A stretch of DNA of 64,000 nucleotides from Candidatus Poribacteria bacterium (GTDB taxonomy: Bacteria > Poribacteria > WGA-4E > WGA-3G), in assembly GCA_028820845.1 (NCBI GenBank), contig JAPPII010000115.1, positions 1-64,000 on the forward strand, given 5' to 3'. The notes under the pieces are model-generated. The model was not told the DNA's origin. It did no database searches and was given only the letters and a program-made list of their open reading frames with translations. Made by a program: the position numbers and the translations under genes. Shown here in pieces: positions 37,169 to 46,731 of the stretch (the first letter of the stretch is position 1; every line of letters starts with the position of its first letter).

Positions 37169-40100
37169 CTATTTCCTGATCAGGAACTTCCGGGTTGCAG
37201 TGAAGTCGCCTGCGGTGAGCGTATAGAAATAAATTCCACTCGCCACAGACTCACCCACCTCGTTTTTTCCATCCCAATACGCCGCACGCGTCCGAGATTC
37301 ATAGATACCCGCAGGTGTGTGTCCCAACGCCAATGTCCGGACTAACTCACCATTGACAGCATAGATACGCAACGTTACCTCCGCAGGTTCGGAGAGTTGA
37401 TACGGTATCCACGTCTCTGGGTTGAACGGATTCGGATAGTTCGGGAGCAGTGCTGTCTCTTTCGGCAGCAGCGATGATAGGAGTTCCCGAAGTTTCGCTA
37501 TCCCTTGTTGGAAGGCAATAGAGCCATCGTCTTCAAGTTCTGCGTGTGCGATCCATGCCCGGACTATCGCCGGATCTAATTCCCTCTCGTTTATACCAAC
37601 AAGAGACGGCGCAGCTGTGTCGCTGGATTCACCCATGTGCTGAGAAACAAGAATCAGATCCAAGACGTTGATAACACCATCGCCATTGATGTCAACTGCA
37701 GAGTCCGAAGGAACAGTGTTCCCGAACTGACGTGCAACCAGTACCATATCCAGAATGCTGACCTGTCCATCTCGGTTGACGTCCCCAGTTGTGAGTTGAC
37801 CTTCTACGGTAATAAGAATATCAGGTGCACCAACGGGAATAGACTCTCCTGTAATCGCGGCGAGTTGAAAGTTTTCGAGTTTGAGCTGCGTCTGTCCGGG
37901 TGTTTTCGCGGTGAACGTCACTGATAGGAGTGTTCCTGTGCCGGTAACCCCATCTTCGCTGAGGCGTGCCGAACTGAGTTTAGTAATCTTACCCGTTGTG
38001 TTATCAATAGTGCCCTTCTGAAAGAAGGTCGTGCCGTTGTCTATTTTCAGGAAATCGCCTTCATTTACCTCAATTGCTTCGAGTATAGTCGGATTAAAGG
38101 CAAGGTCTACTTGCCAACCTGCGAAATCAATAACGTTTTCCGCGGTGATGTTGAGGGTGAAGGTATCGCCTGCATGGATTTTAGGCGTAGAGAGTGTATA
38201 TCCGACGTGCGGATTGTATACCTGATATTCGGTGCCAGGTTCCAGTCCGAAAAAGAGAGACCAAAGTTCATAATGTGCTCTGAACCCCTCAAGTCGGACC
38301 AACAGCACATTTTTCCCGTTTTGTAGCGTGATAGGAAAAAATGTTCGATAACCGGTATTGTGTGCTCCATGGGCATAGTTTGTGTAGTCTTCATGGACTA
38401 ACTTGCCATTAAGGTAGACCTTTTGGTCGGCACTTGAACCTATAAATATTTGCGTTTGTTGTATTCTCGGAGAATACAACGCCAGAACCCCGTAAACAAA
38501 GAACTTCTGCCCGTAAACATTAGGTTCAATCGCACCATGGGAGTCTAACAACCGTCTAAGGTTCGTAATATTGCTTTTGTGGTTATTAGGGTCGTAAGGA
38601 TCAAGCATCCCAGCCGACCATACACGGCTACCTATGTGTGTGCCTTCCGAGGTGCCACGAGTAGCGACTTGTTGTTCTGTAGACTTACCGTTGGATGCTT
38701 GTGCTAAAGGGTCATCGTCGCGTCCGTTTACTGGCAAGGTTAGCCATAGCCAAGGCCCTTCAATATTGGAACCGCCTTGCGGAAACCCCGGGTTGCCAAA
38801 CCATGTGAAGACTTCTGCAGTCTGGCGGAGGCGATCCAAGGGTGAAAAATCAGATATGTTATTTTCGTGAAGTTGTAAAGTTTTTAAGTTGTGTAGAGAT
38901 GCAAGAGGTGAGACATCTATAATCAAGTTTTCATTGAGTATCAACGTTTCCAAATTAATCAATCCTGCTAAGGCAGAAATATCCGAAATCTCAGTATCGG
39001 CGAGGTCCAGATGCTCCAAGTCTGTTAATCCCGATAAAGCGGAGAAATTCGAGATATTATTGGTATGCGTAAGACCAAACCATTTGAGTTTTGTTAAGCC
39101 TTTTAAGGGGGATAGGTCAGTCGCTTTGACATCATATAAGCGGAGCCTCGTTAGGTTTGTCAATCCTGCCAAGGGAGAGAGGTCGGTAATATCAGAATGG
39201 ACAATATCTAACTTTTGCAGATTTTTGAGGCTTGCTAAGGGAGCGAGACTTGTTATGTGAGTCTCTGAGGCATTTACCACTTCAAGTGCATGCAATCCTG
39301 ATAGGGGCGAAAGGTCCGCCACTTCAGTGTCTCGAAACTGTAGGTCACGCAATTTTGTCAACGATGCAAGCGGTGAGAGGTCTGATAATGGGTTATCCCT
39401 AATATGTAATTCTGTTAAGTTTTTTGCAGAGGCAAGACCCGTTAAATCGCTGATGTCCATGTTTGCCGCGTTCAGTTTTGTCAACGTTGCCATCTCTTCC
39501 GCGGTAATCGTGGCACCGGGGTGTTTACCTAATGCATCCGCAATCGCAGCACGCAGGTTCGGGTCAGGAATGTGTACAGACGCTCCAGGGATAATCTCTG
39601 TTTGTGGATCAACATTGATGCCTGCACTTCGCGATGGGAAATCCAATGCAAAAACGACTTCACTAAAGTTCTCTGTCCACGTATCCCGTTTTATCGTCCC
39701 ATTTTCTAACACCAGCAACCCTAAACTCTGTAAACCTACATTCTCACGAATCTCCGCAAGAAATGTTTCTGTCTCTAAACCGACTGCTGCCGCAGCGTAT
39801 GATGCATCAAGTGGCGACCGATACGCCTCATGAAACCGCTGCACGGGTTCAATGCCACCAAATATATCGCCTGCTGCCTCAAGTGCCTGACGATACCGTT
39901 GCGTATCCTCAGAAACGAGTGCGTCCATGATAACTTTTTCGGTATAGAGACGTAATGTTTGTGCTTTGTTAAACGCTGGATTCGTGTTTTGCTGGACGAC
40001 CTCCCGCACCTGGTCCTCAAACGCTTTCATTCCTTCCGTATGACACCCAATACACGACAGACCGTTACGAACCGTCGGATCACTCGCCGCAGGATTCGAG

Positions 40101-41275
40101 ACAATGCTTATCGGTGCCGCGTCCAAACGTCTACCCCCGGCATCTGTGAGATAATATGCCTGCAACCCGTTCGGCAAGTTGAAGATAATCTCGCCACCGT
40201 CGTGTGTAAAAGACAACGGATGCGTGAAGATGTTCTGTGAACCCACACTCCCCGCAAAATCGTAGCTCTTCCAATACGCACCATACCGAGAGATGTGGCG
40301 TTCTACAACGCGGTTGTGATTAGAAACACCCGAATTGTTGAAACCGGCGCGCCAGACGCGTCGCCCCGCTGCGTTGCGGATGTTCTCAACCACATTCACC
40401 TCAAGGCGTGTTTCCAGTTCCCCGACTGTCTCAGGCAGTCCGAGTATATCGTGATATAACGGTGGTAAGGATGCCGTGGCGAGGAACCAGTCCACATGCA
40501 CGAACGGCACTTCGCAGTCCATTGCTCCGCGCAGGTGCGTCAGTTTTTCACGGAGATTCGTTTGGGTCGGGGCATCAAACTCAATATTATACGGATATTC
40601 CGCTTCAATGAGTGTCCAGCGATTCGTACCAATCTCCCATTCGTAGTCGCGGAGATCGATATAGAAGACCGTTTCTTCCGGGTTGATAGGCTGCGGTCGG
40701 ATCACTTCACGTCCCCACGACAGGCTATTCACGAGTTTGGAAAGGGCGCGCTGATAGGCGTGAAGTGCTTCGGGGGTTTCACCGGCGTTATAGAGATGTG
40801 TGAGAGTAAAGTACCGTGCAAACGTCCGGTCAAAGGGTGGCAGTGCGTTGACGTGGTTTTCGATGTGTGTCAGCATCTCCGCAGGTGTGATGAAAGTGCC
40901 GGCGATCTCCGTTGTGTGTTCCCAACTCGGGGCACCAGCTTGAATCCAGTTTCGGATGGTGTGGATCGCCGCGGGTGGGAGTGGAGGTTGTCCGAGGGGC
41001 ATGCGTCTGATAGGGTCTTTTTCGAGGAGCCGTGTATAGAGTGTAGAGTCAACCGGTTGTCCTGGAATGACAGCTCCAGTTTCGAGGAGTGCCGTGTGTT
41101 CAATGATGATTTCCTCAGTAAAAGCACCGTGTTCCCCGTGGCAGTTGAGGCAGTTTTGTTGAAAAATCGCATACGCTTGTTGTGCAAGATTTTCTTGGGC
41201 GTTAACGCTTTGATAGATACCAATACTGAACAACAATAAACAACTCACAATGATAAAATGTTTCCACACTTTCAT
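37169..41275 (-). CDS. Giant secreted haem-c/LRR/cohesin-dockerin protein, copy 1
   Basis: A 1368-residue exported protein. Order: signal peptide (FIIVSCLLLFSIGIYQSVNA); planctomycete-type cytochrome c domain with CLNCHGEHG; a domain with a second haem site CIGCHTEG (about residue 420); about nine 22-residue leucine-rich repeats of internalin type (LSDLSPLASLTKLRDLQF); a beta-sandwich (QIFIGSSADQKVYLNGKLV); cohesin-like domain; dockerin (DVNRDGQVSILDMVLVARQF, DINGDGVINVLDLILVSQHM); and a C-terminal NYPNPFNPETWIPYQLSEPA sorting domain. Role unknown: perhaps a surface redox or binding protein. The ATG at 41275 has AGGAG before it; a longer frame to 41395 runs through a terminator. Tandem paralogue at 42416-46546. 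Confidence 0.85.
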   Translation of the reverse strand: MKVWKHFIIVSCLLLFSIGIYQSVNAQENLAQQAYAIFQQNCLNCHGEHGAFTEEIIIEHTALLETGAVIPGQPVDSTLYTRLLEKDPIRRMPLGQPPLPPAAIHTIRNWIQAGAPSWEHTTEIAGTFITPAEMLTHIENHVNALPPFDRTFARYFTLTHLYNAGETPEALHAYQRALSKLVNSLSWGREVIRPQPINPEETVFYIDLRDYEWEIGTNRWTLIEAEYPYNIEFDAPTQTNLREKLTHLRGAMDCEVPFVHVDWFLATASLPPLYHDILGLPETVGELETRLEVNVVENIRNAAGRRVWRAGFNNSGVSNHNRVVERHISRYGAYWKSYDFAGSVGSQNIFTHPLSFTHDGGEIIFNLPNGLQAYYLTDAGGRRLDAAPISIVSNPAASDPTVRNGLSCIGCHTEGMKAFEDQVREVVQQNTNPAFNKAQTLRLYTEKVIMDALVSEDTQRYRQALEAAGDIFGGIEPVQRFHEAYRSPLDASYAAAAVGLETETFLAEIRENVGLQSLGLLVLENGTIKRDTWTENFSEVVFALDFPSRSAGINVDPQTEIIPGASVHIPDPNLRAAIADALGKHPGATITAEEMATLTKLNAANMDISDLTGLASAKNLTELHIRDNPLSDLSPLASLTKLRDLQFRDTEVADLSPLSGLHALEVVNASETHITSLAPLASLKNLQKLDIVHSDITDLSPLAGLTNLTRLRLYDVKATDLSPLKGLTKLKWFGLTHTNNISNFSALSGLTDLEHLDLADTEISDISALAGLINLETLILNENLIIDVSPLASLHNLKTLQLHENNISDFSPLDRLRQTAEVFTWFGNPGFPQGGSNIEGPWLWLTLPVNGRDDDPLAQASNGKSTEQQVATRGTSEGTHIGSRVWSAGMLDPYDPNNHKSNITNLRRLLDSHGAIEPNVYGQKFFVYGVLALYSPRIQQTQIFIGSSADQKVYLNGKLVHEDYTNYAHGAHNTGYRTFFPITLQNGKNVLLVRLEGFRAHYELWSLFFGLEPGTEYQVYNPHVGYTLSTPKIHAGDTFTLNITAENVIDFAGWQVDLAFNPTILEAIEVNEGDFLKIDNGTTFFQKGTIDNTTGKITKLSSARLSEDGVTGTGTLLSVTFTAKTPGQTQLKLENFQLAAITGESIPVGAPDILITVEGQLTTGDVNRDGQVSILDMVLVARQFGNTVPSDSAVDINGDGVINVLDLILVSQHMGESSDTAAPSLVGINERELDPAIVRAWIAHAELEDDGSIAFQQGIAKLRELLSSLLPKETALLPNYPNPFNPETWIPYQLSEPAEVTLRIYAVNGELVRTLALGHTPAGIYESRTRAAYWDGKNEVGESVASGIYFYTLTAGDFTATRKFLIRK
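39555..39838. repeat. 284-bp block apparently identical to 44826-45109
   Basis: Within the duplicated giant genes this stretch shows no difference by eye from 44826-45109, although the flanking leucine-rich-repeat coding parts have clearly diverged. This is the mark of recent gene conversion between the two copies. Confidence 0.75.
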
Positions 41276-41355
41276 ACAGACTCCTATTTGAATAAGACAG
41301 TTGATTGGGAATCGGTTTGATACTCTAAATGATAATACCCCAAAACTTTGCCAAC

Positions 41356-41388
41356 AAAAAAAAAGGACAAGACATAGGGACCTCGTCC
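41356..41388 (-). terminator. Rho-independent terminator (minus strand)
   Basis: On the minus strand GGACGAG pairs with CTTGTCC (one G-T pair) around a loop of about 10 bases, followed by a run of nine T. It lies after the two small genes and before the copy-1 giant gene, so it closes the PIN/small-gene module and separates it from the next start at 41275. Confidence 0.75.
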
Positions 41389-41424
41389 AAGACATCTGAT
41401 TTTTCAGTATATCAACGAGTGCTA

Positions 41425-41625
41425 TTATTCTTTCCCCTTGGGATTTTCGGGTTTCTTTACGCGGACGATTGGTAAATCTATGTAATTTTTTTTGCCTTCC
41501 TTCATCTCCTTTTCTTGTTTTTTCGTCATAAATTCCATATAGGTTTCCAGGTCTCCGAACAGAGCCACAAGACGAGCCTTTGCATCAAGGCATTCTTTCA
41601 AAATTTCGTCATATTCGTCATACAC
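41425..41625 (-). CDS. Small antitoxin-like protein, copy A
   Basis: A 66-residue product, mostly one long amphipathic helix (DEILKECLDAKARLVALFGD, then LETYMEFM) with a basic Lys-rich tail. Its first 45 residues match the neighbouring 41653-41844 product almost exactly, so the two arose by tandem duplication; tails differ. It lies downstream of a PIN gene and just before a terminator. An antitoxin role is inferred from size and position only; no DNA-binding fold is recognised. Confidence 0.6.
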   Translation of the reverse strand: MYDEYDEILKECLDAKARLVALFGDLETYMEFMTKKQEKEMKEGKKNYIDLPIVRVKKPENPKGKE

Positions 41626-41652
41626 GAGAGAGCACCTCTGGCAATTTGAACT

Positions 41653-41844
41653 TTAGACCTCAGATTTTTCCGGATTCTTTTTACGATAAGGTGAGAAATC
41701 TGCATATTTCACGCCCTGTTTTATCCGCTTCTCCTGTTTCTTCATCATGAATTCCATGTAGGTCTCTAAGTCTCCGAAAAGGTCGACGAGACGCGCTTTT
41801 GCATCAAGGCATTCTTTCAAAATTTCGTCATATTCGTCATACAT
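41653..41844 (-). CDS. Small antitoxin-like protein, copy B
   Basis: A 63-residue paralogue of the gene at 41425, with the shared DEILKECLDAKARLVDLFGD helix and a different basic tail (RIKQGVKYADFSPYRKKNPE). Its ATG overlaps the end of the PIN gene by eight bases, implying translational coupling. This is the more likely direct partner of the PIN protein. Confidence 0.6.
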   Translation of the reverse strand: MYDEYDEILKECLDAKARLVDLFGDLETYMEFMMKKQEKRIKQGVKYADFSPYRKKNPEKSEV

Positions 41845-42337
41845 GAGAGAGCCCCTCCAATATTACCTCTGGGGTGTCAATACGGGGTGGTGTATAACCC
41901 GCATTACGACATATCTGCTCAATCCTCGGTTTAGTGTGTGAGTTTGCGAGGTGTGCGAAGTTCCACGTTGCAAGAAAGTGAATATTATGTGTTGTAGCGA
42001 CAGCTATGTGTACCGCATCAGTAAACGCATTGTGCGGAAGTGCCTTTTCAGCAACCAAAAGTCTCGCAAAATCAAGTTCCAGAGACGCAGCGACTACAAT
42101 AGTGAGTCCTTCAACCGCGCGCTGTCTATTGGCTGCCTGTTCCCTATTTCCTACTGATATTTCGTCAACAACATAGTCAGACAAGATAAACTCAAAACGC
42201 GTATCCTCCCAAAACGCCTGTGTGATTCTTTGCCGCTCAGCAGTCTTAGGAACTTGACTCGGATTAGAAACCAGATAACTCGGAATCGTTGCATCAATGT
42301 AAACACGATGCTTATCTTCTTGAGAATGCGTTGCCAT
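41837..42337 (-). CDS. PIN domain toxin-like ribonuclease
   Basis: A 166-residue PIN protein: RVYIDATIPSYLVSNPSQ (first acidic residue), FELILSDYVVDEIS-like middle (read EFILSDYVVDEISVGNREQA), AFTDAVHIAVATTHNIHFLA and ATWNFAHLAN. The pattern is that of the VapC-like family beginning VYIDTTIPSYL. It is the first gene of a three-gene module with two antitoxin-like genes, in toxin-first order, placed between the two giant duplicated genes. Expected action is RNA cleavage. Confidence 0.8.
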   Translation of the reverse strand: MATHSQEDKHRVYIDATIPSYLVSNPSQVPKTAERQRITQAFWEDTRFEFILSDYVVDEISVGNREQAANRQRAVEGLTIVVAASLELDFARLLVAEKALPHNAFTDAVHIAVATTHNIHFLATWNFAHLANSHTKPRIEQICRNAGYTPPRIDTPEVILEGLSHV

Positions 42338-42415
42338 ATTTTATTATAATAACACGAACTGTTCCGAAAAGCAAAAGTTTTCAAGGGACGTGCTATACAT
42401 TTGGTTAATTTCGTC

Positions 42416-45400
42416 CTACTTCCGTATCAGCATTTTCCGCGTAGCCGTAAAGTTGCCTGCGGTAACGGAGTCGCGTGTGGACTCCGTGGACAATGTATAG
42501 AAATAGACACCGCTCGCGACAGACTCACCTACCTCATTTTTTCCATCCCAATACGCCGCACGGCTTCGACTCTGATAGATACCTGCAGGGATATGTCCCA
42601 ATGCCAACGTCCGAACCAATTCACCATTCACAGCATAGATACGCAACGTTACCTCCGCAGGTTCGGAGAGTTGATACGGTATCCACGTCTCTGGGTTGAA
42701 CGGATTCGGATAGTTCGGGAGCAGTGCTGTCTCTTTCGGCAGCAGCGATGATAGGAGTTCCCGAAGTTTCGCTATCCCTTGTTGGAAGGCAATAGAGCCA
42801 TCGTCTTCAAGTTCTGCGTGTGCGATCCATGCCCTGACTGTCGCCGGATCCAATTCACTCTCGTTTATTCCAACAAGAGACGGGGCAGCTGCGTCGCTGG
42901 ATTCACCCATGTGCTGAGAGACAAGAATCAGATCTAAAACGTTGATAACGCCATCGCCGTTTATGTCAACTGCCGAGTCCGAAGGAACAGTGTTCCCAAA
43001 CTGACGTGCCACCAGCACCATGTCCAGAATGCTGACCTGTCCATCTCGGTTGACATCTCCAGTCGTGAGTTGTACTTCTATCGTGATAAGTATCTCCGGC
43101 AGACCTACGGGAATAGGTTCTCCCGTAATCGCAGCGAGTTGGAAGTTTTCGAGTGTGAGCTGCGTCTGTCCGGGTGTTTTCGCGGTGAAGGTTACTGACA
43201 GGAGTGTTCCTGTGCCGGTGACCCCGTCTTCGCTGAGTCGTGCCGAGCTGAGTTTTGTAATCTTGCCTGTCGCGTTATCAATTGTTTCTTTTTGGAAGAA
43301 GGTCGTTCCGCCGCCTTCCTTGAGAAAATCGCCTTCATTCACTTCAACGGCTTCAAGGATTGTTGGATCAAATGCAATATCAAATTGCCAGCCTGCTAAA
43401 TCGTAGACATCCTCTGTGCTGAGATCGAGGGTGAAGGTATCACCCACATGGACTTTAGGCTCAGAGAAAGTATATCCAACACGCGGATTGTATACCTCAT
43501 ATTCCGTGCCAGGTTCAAATCCGAACAAGAAAGAATATAGATGAGTCTCCCACTTAGCACCAAGTTTTATCAAAAACACATTTTTCCCGGGTTGTAGTGT
43601 GATTGGAAAAAATGTTTTGTAATCATGATCCCCGAGACCGAAGGCTTGATCATGAACTAACTTGCCATTAAGATAGACTTTCCGAGGATGACTGGTACCT
43701 ATGAATATTTTCGTCTGCTGTGTTCTCGGAGAGAACACAGGGATAGAACCATAGACGACAACATGATCCGCGCCGTCACCAACTTCAATAGCACCTTGAG
43801 CGTCGAATAGTCTTGTAAGGTTCGTCGCATTCTTATATTTGCGATCCGCGTTATAAGGCTCAAGTGTTCCAACCGACCACACACTTTCTCCTATAGAAGC
43901 TCCCTCCGAGACCCCGTGGGTAGCGATCTGTTCTTCTGTAACTTTATTGTTGGATACTTTTGCGAAGTAATCCGTCAGAAGGAAATCCTCACCCCAGTTT
44001 GCTGGCAAGGTTAGCCATAGCCAAGGCCCCGCAATTTTTGGACCACCTTGTGGAAACCCAGGGTTGCTGTCCCAAATGAAGACTTCTATCGTCTCGCGTA
44101 TGGGATCCAAGGGTGAGAAGTCAGATATGTTATTCTCGTGAAGTTCTAACCTTTTTAAGTTACGCAGAGATGTAAGTGGTGAGACATCTACAATGTTGTT
44201 GCTGTTTAGTATCAACGTTTCCAAATTAACCAAGCCTGATAGCGGGGAAAGATCCGAAATACCAGTATCGAATAGGTCAAGATGTCTCAACTCTGTTAAT
44301 CCTGACAAGGGTGAGAAGTCCTGGACATTATCGTTCTGCGGCAAACCGAACCATCTCAGTTTTGTTAAGCCTTTCAAGGGGGACAGGTCGGTTGCTTTGC
44401 AGTCATATAAGCGGAGCCTTGTTAGGTTTGTCAATCCTGCCAAAGGTGACAGGTCAGTAATATCAGTGTGTGCGGTGTCTAACTTTTTCAGGTTTTTGAG
44501 CCCTGCCAAGGGAGCGAGACTTGATATACGAAGTGATGTGGCGTCTATGACTTCAAGTTCATACAATCTCGATAGCGGCGAAAGGTCGAAGACTTCAGTG
44601 TCTCGAATGCTTAGGTGACGTAATTTTGTCAGCGAAGCAAGCGGCGAAATGTCTGATAAAGGATTGTCCTGGAGAGTTAAATCTATTAAATTCTTTGCGA
44701 ATTCAAGTCCTGTTAAATCGCTAATGTTATAGTAACCAGTGTACAGTTTCTGCAAAGTAGCCATTTCTTCTGTGGTAATCGGGTCTCCCGGTGCTTTGTC
44801 GAGGGTGTCTGCTATTGCGGCACGGAGGTTCGGGTCAGGAATGTGTACAGACGCTCCAGGGATAATCTCTGTTTGTGGATCAACATTGATGCCTGCACTT
44901 CGCGATGGGAAATCCAATGCAAAAACGACTTCACTAAAGTTCTCTGTCCACGTATCCCGTTTTATCGTCCCATTTTCTAACACCAGCAACCCTAAACTCT
45001 GTAAACCTACATTCTCACGAATCTCCGCAAGAAATGTTTCTGTCTCTAAACCGACTGCTGCCGCAGCGTATGATGCATCAAGTGGCGACCGATACGCCTC
45101 ATGAAACCGTTGAACCGGTTCAATACCCCCAAATATATCGCCTGCTGCCTCAAGTGCTTGACGATACCGCTGCGTATCCTCAGATACGAGTGGGTCCATG
45201 ACGACTTTTTCAGTATACAACCGCAACGCTTGTGCTTTGTTATAGGGTGGGTTGGGGTTCTGCTGAACAACAACACGCACCTGATCTTCAAAGGCTTTCA
45301 TTCCCTCCGTATGACACCCGATACACGACAGACCGTTCCGAACCGTCGGATCACTCGCCGCAGGATTCGAGACAATGCTTATCGGTGCCGCGTCCAAACG

Positions 45401-46546
45401 TCTACCCCCGGCATCTGTGAGATAATACGCCTGTAAACCGTTCGGCAAGTTGAAGATAATCTCGCCACCATCGTGTGTAAAAGACAACGGATGCGTGAAG
45501 ATGTTCTGTGAACCCACACTTCCCGCAAAGTCGTAACTCTTCCAATACGCACCATACCGAGAGATGTGGCGTTCCACAACGCGGTTGTGGTTCGATACAC
45601 CCGAATTATTGAAACCCGCACGCCAGACGCGCCTTCCCGCAGCGTTACGGATATTCTCAACCACATTCACATCCAGGTCTGCTTCCAGTTCCCCGACTGT
45701 CTCAGGTAGTCCAAGAATATCGTGATACAACGGCGGTAGGGAAGCCGTTGCGAGAAACCAGTCCACATGCACGAACGGCACTTCGCAGTTCATTTCTTGA
45801 CGGAGCGTCGTTAACTTTTCACGCAGTGTTGTCTCTGTGGGTGCGTCGAACGCAATGCTATACGGATATTCCACTTCAATCAGCGTCCAGCGGTTGGGGC
45901 CAATCTCCCATTCGTAGTCGCGGAGATCGATATAGAAGATCGTTTCTTCTCCGTCAATGGGTTGCGGTCGGATCACTTCACGTCCCCACGATAGGCTATT
46001 CACGAGTTTGGAAAGGGCGCGTTGATAGGCGTGAAGGGATTCAGCACTCTCATCGGCGTTATACAGATGTGTGAAGGTAAAATAGCGTGCAAAGGTGCGA
46101 TCAAACGGTGCCAGTGTGTTGACGTGGTTTTCGATGTGTGTCAGCATCTCCGCAGGTGTGATGAAAGTGCCGGCGATCTCCGTTGTGTGTTCCCAACTCG
46201 GGGCACCAGCTTGAATCCAGTTTCGGATGGTGTGGATCGCCGCGGGTGGGAGTGGAGGTTGTCCGAGGGGCATGCGTCTGATAGGGTCTTTTTCGAGGAG
46301 CCGTGTATAGAGTGTAGAGTCAATCGGTTGCCCTGGAATGACAGCTCCAGTTTCGAGGAGCACCGTGTGCTCAATGATGATTTCCTCAGTAAATGCGCCG
46401 TGTTCCCCGTGGCAGTTCAGGCAGTTTTGTTCAAAAATCGCATACGCCTCTTGGGCGAGATTTTCTTGGGCGTTAACGTTTTGATAAATACTTACGCTGA
46501 ATATCAGCAGATAACCGATGAGAATAAAATGTTTCCGGTCTTTCAT
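42416..46546 (-). CDS. Giant secreted haem-c/LRR/cohesin-dockerin protein, copy 2
   Basis: A 1376-residue paralogue of the 37169-41275 product with the same order: signal peptide (FILIGYLLIFSVSIYQNVNA), CLNCHGEHG, CIGCHTEG, internalin-type leucine-rich repeats, beta-sandwich (KIFIGTSHPRKVYLNGKLV), cohesin, dockerin and NYPNPFNPETWIPYQLSEPA sorting domain. It differs mostly in the repeats and beta-sandwich, and carries an extra STESTRDSVTAG stretch just before the end. Near-identical at the N-terminus, in a 284-bp central block and at the dockerin/sorting end. CAGGAG lies before the ATG. Both copies read the same way, separated by a PIN module, so unequal recombination could remove that module. 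Confidence 0.85.
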   Translation of the reverse strand: MKDRKHFILIGYLLIFSVSIYQNVNAQENLAQEAYAIFEQNCLNCHGEHGAFTEEIIIEHTVLLETGAVIPGQPIDSTLYTRLLEKDPIRRMPLGQPPLPPAAIHTIRNWIQAGAPSWEHTTEIAGTFITPAEMLTHIENHVNTLAPFDRTFARYFTFTHLYNADESAESLHAYQRALSKLVNSLSWGREVIRPQPIDGEETIFYIDLRDYEWEIGPNRWTLIEVEYPYSIAFDAPTETTLREKLTTLRQEMNCEVPFVHVDWFLATASLPPLYHDILGLPETVGELEADLDVNVVENIRNAAGRRVWRAGFNNSGVSNHNRVVERHISRYGAYWKSYDFAGSVGSQNIFTHPLSFTHDGGEIIFNLPNGLQAYYLTDAGGRRLDAAPISIVSNPAASDPTVRNGLSCIGCHTEGMKAFEDQVRVVVQQNPNPPYNKAQALRLYTEKVVMDPLVSEDTQRYRQALEAAGDIFGGIEPVQRFHEAYRSPLDASYAAAAVGLETETFLAEIRENVGLQSLGLLVLENGTIKRDTWTENFSEVVFALDFPSRSAGINVDPQTEIIPGASVHIPDPNLRAAIADTLDKAPGDPITTEEMATLQKLYTGYYNISDLTGLEFAKNLIDLTLQDNPLSDISPLASLTKLRHLSIRDTEVFDLSPLSRLYELEVIDATSLRISSLAPLAGLKNLKKLDTAHTDITDLSPLAGLTNLTRLRLYDCKATDLSPLKGLTKLRWFGLPQNDNVQDFSPLSGLTELRHLDLFDTGISDLSPLSGLVNLETLILNSNNIVDVSPLTSLRNLKRLELHENNISDFSPLDPIRETIEVFIWDSNPGFPQGGPKIAGPWLWLTLPANWGEDFLLTDYFAKVSNNKVTEEQIATHGVSEGASIGESVWSVGTLEPYNADRKYKNATNLTRLFDAQGAIEVGDGADHVVVYGSIPVFSPRTQQTKIFIGTSHPRKVYLNGKLVHDQAFGLGDHDYKTFFPITLQPGKNVFLIKLGAKWETHLYSFLFGFEPGTEYEVYNPRVGYTFSEPKVHVGDTFTLDLSTEDVYDLAGWQFDIAFDPTILEAVEVNEGDFLKEGGGTTFFQKETIDNATGKITKLSSARLSEDGVTGTGTLLSVTFTAKTPGQTQLTLENFQLAAITGEPIPVGLPEILITIEVQLTTGDVNRDGQVSILDMVLVARQFGNTVPSDSAVDINGDGVINVLDLILVSQHMGESSDAAAPSLVGINESELDPATVRAWIAHAELEDDGSIAFQQGIAKLRELLSSLLPKETALLPNYPNPFNPETWIPYQLSEPAEVTLRIYAVNGELVRTLALGHIPAGIYQSRSRAAYWDGKNEVGESVASGVYFYTLSTESTRDSVTAGNFTATRKMLIRK

Positions 46547-46652
46547 AAACGCTCCTGTTAAGTGAGAGGATCAATTAGCGGTTGGTTTTTTATGTATTAG
46601 ATGATAGCATAAGATGGAGTGAAGCGCAACAATCTTTGGCTAAAAAGATTCC

Positions 46653-46681
46653 TTGAAAAAAACGGTTAGACGTGGCATACT
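46653..46681 (+). promoter_or_regulatory. Probable promoter of the DCL-domain gene
   Basis: TTGAAA (46653-46658) and CATACT (46676-46681) are 17 bases apart, 50 bases before the GTG start. Confidence 0.4.
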
Positions 46682-46731
46682 AAAAGGCACAAAATCTATC
46701 GAAATTTCTTTCGTTAAAGGAGAATGAAACA

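Noticed and set aside
40496-41239. 247-codon frame opposite the giant gene, with a partner at 46022-46561
   Set aside because: Both are antisense to the duplicated N-terminal coding regions; their similarity only reflects the duplication.
41276-41395. Longer N-terminus for the copy-1 giant protein
   Set aside because: It runs through a rho-independent terminator; the paralogue starts at the equivalent of 41275, where the signal peptide begins.
38889-44618. CRISPR-like regular repeats in 38.9-39.5 and 44.1-44.7 kb
   Set aside because: The periodicity of about 66 bases is the coding of 22-residue leucine-rich repeats; no identical direct repeats with unique spacers.
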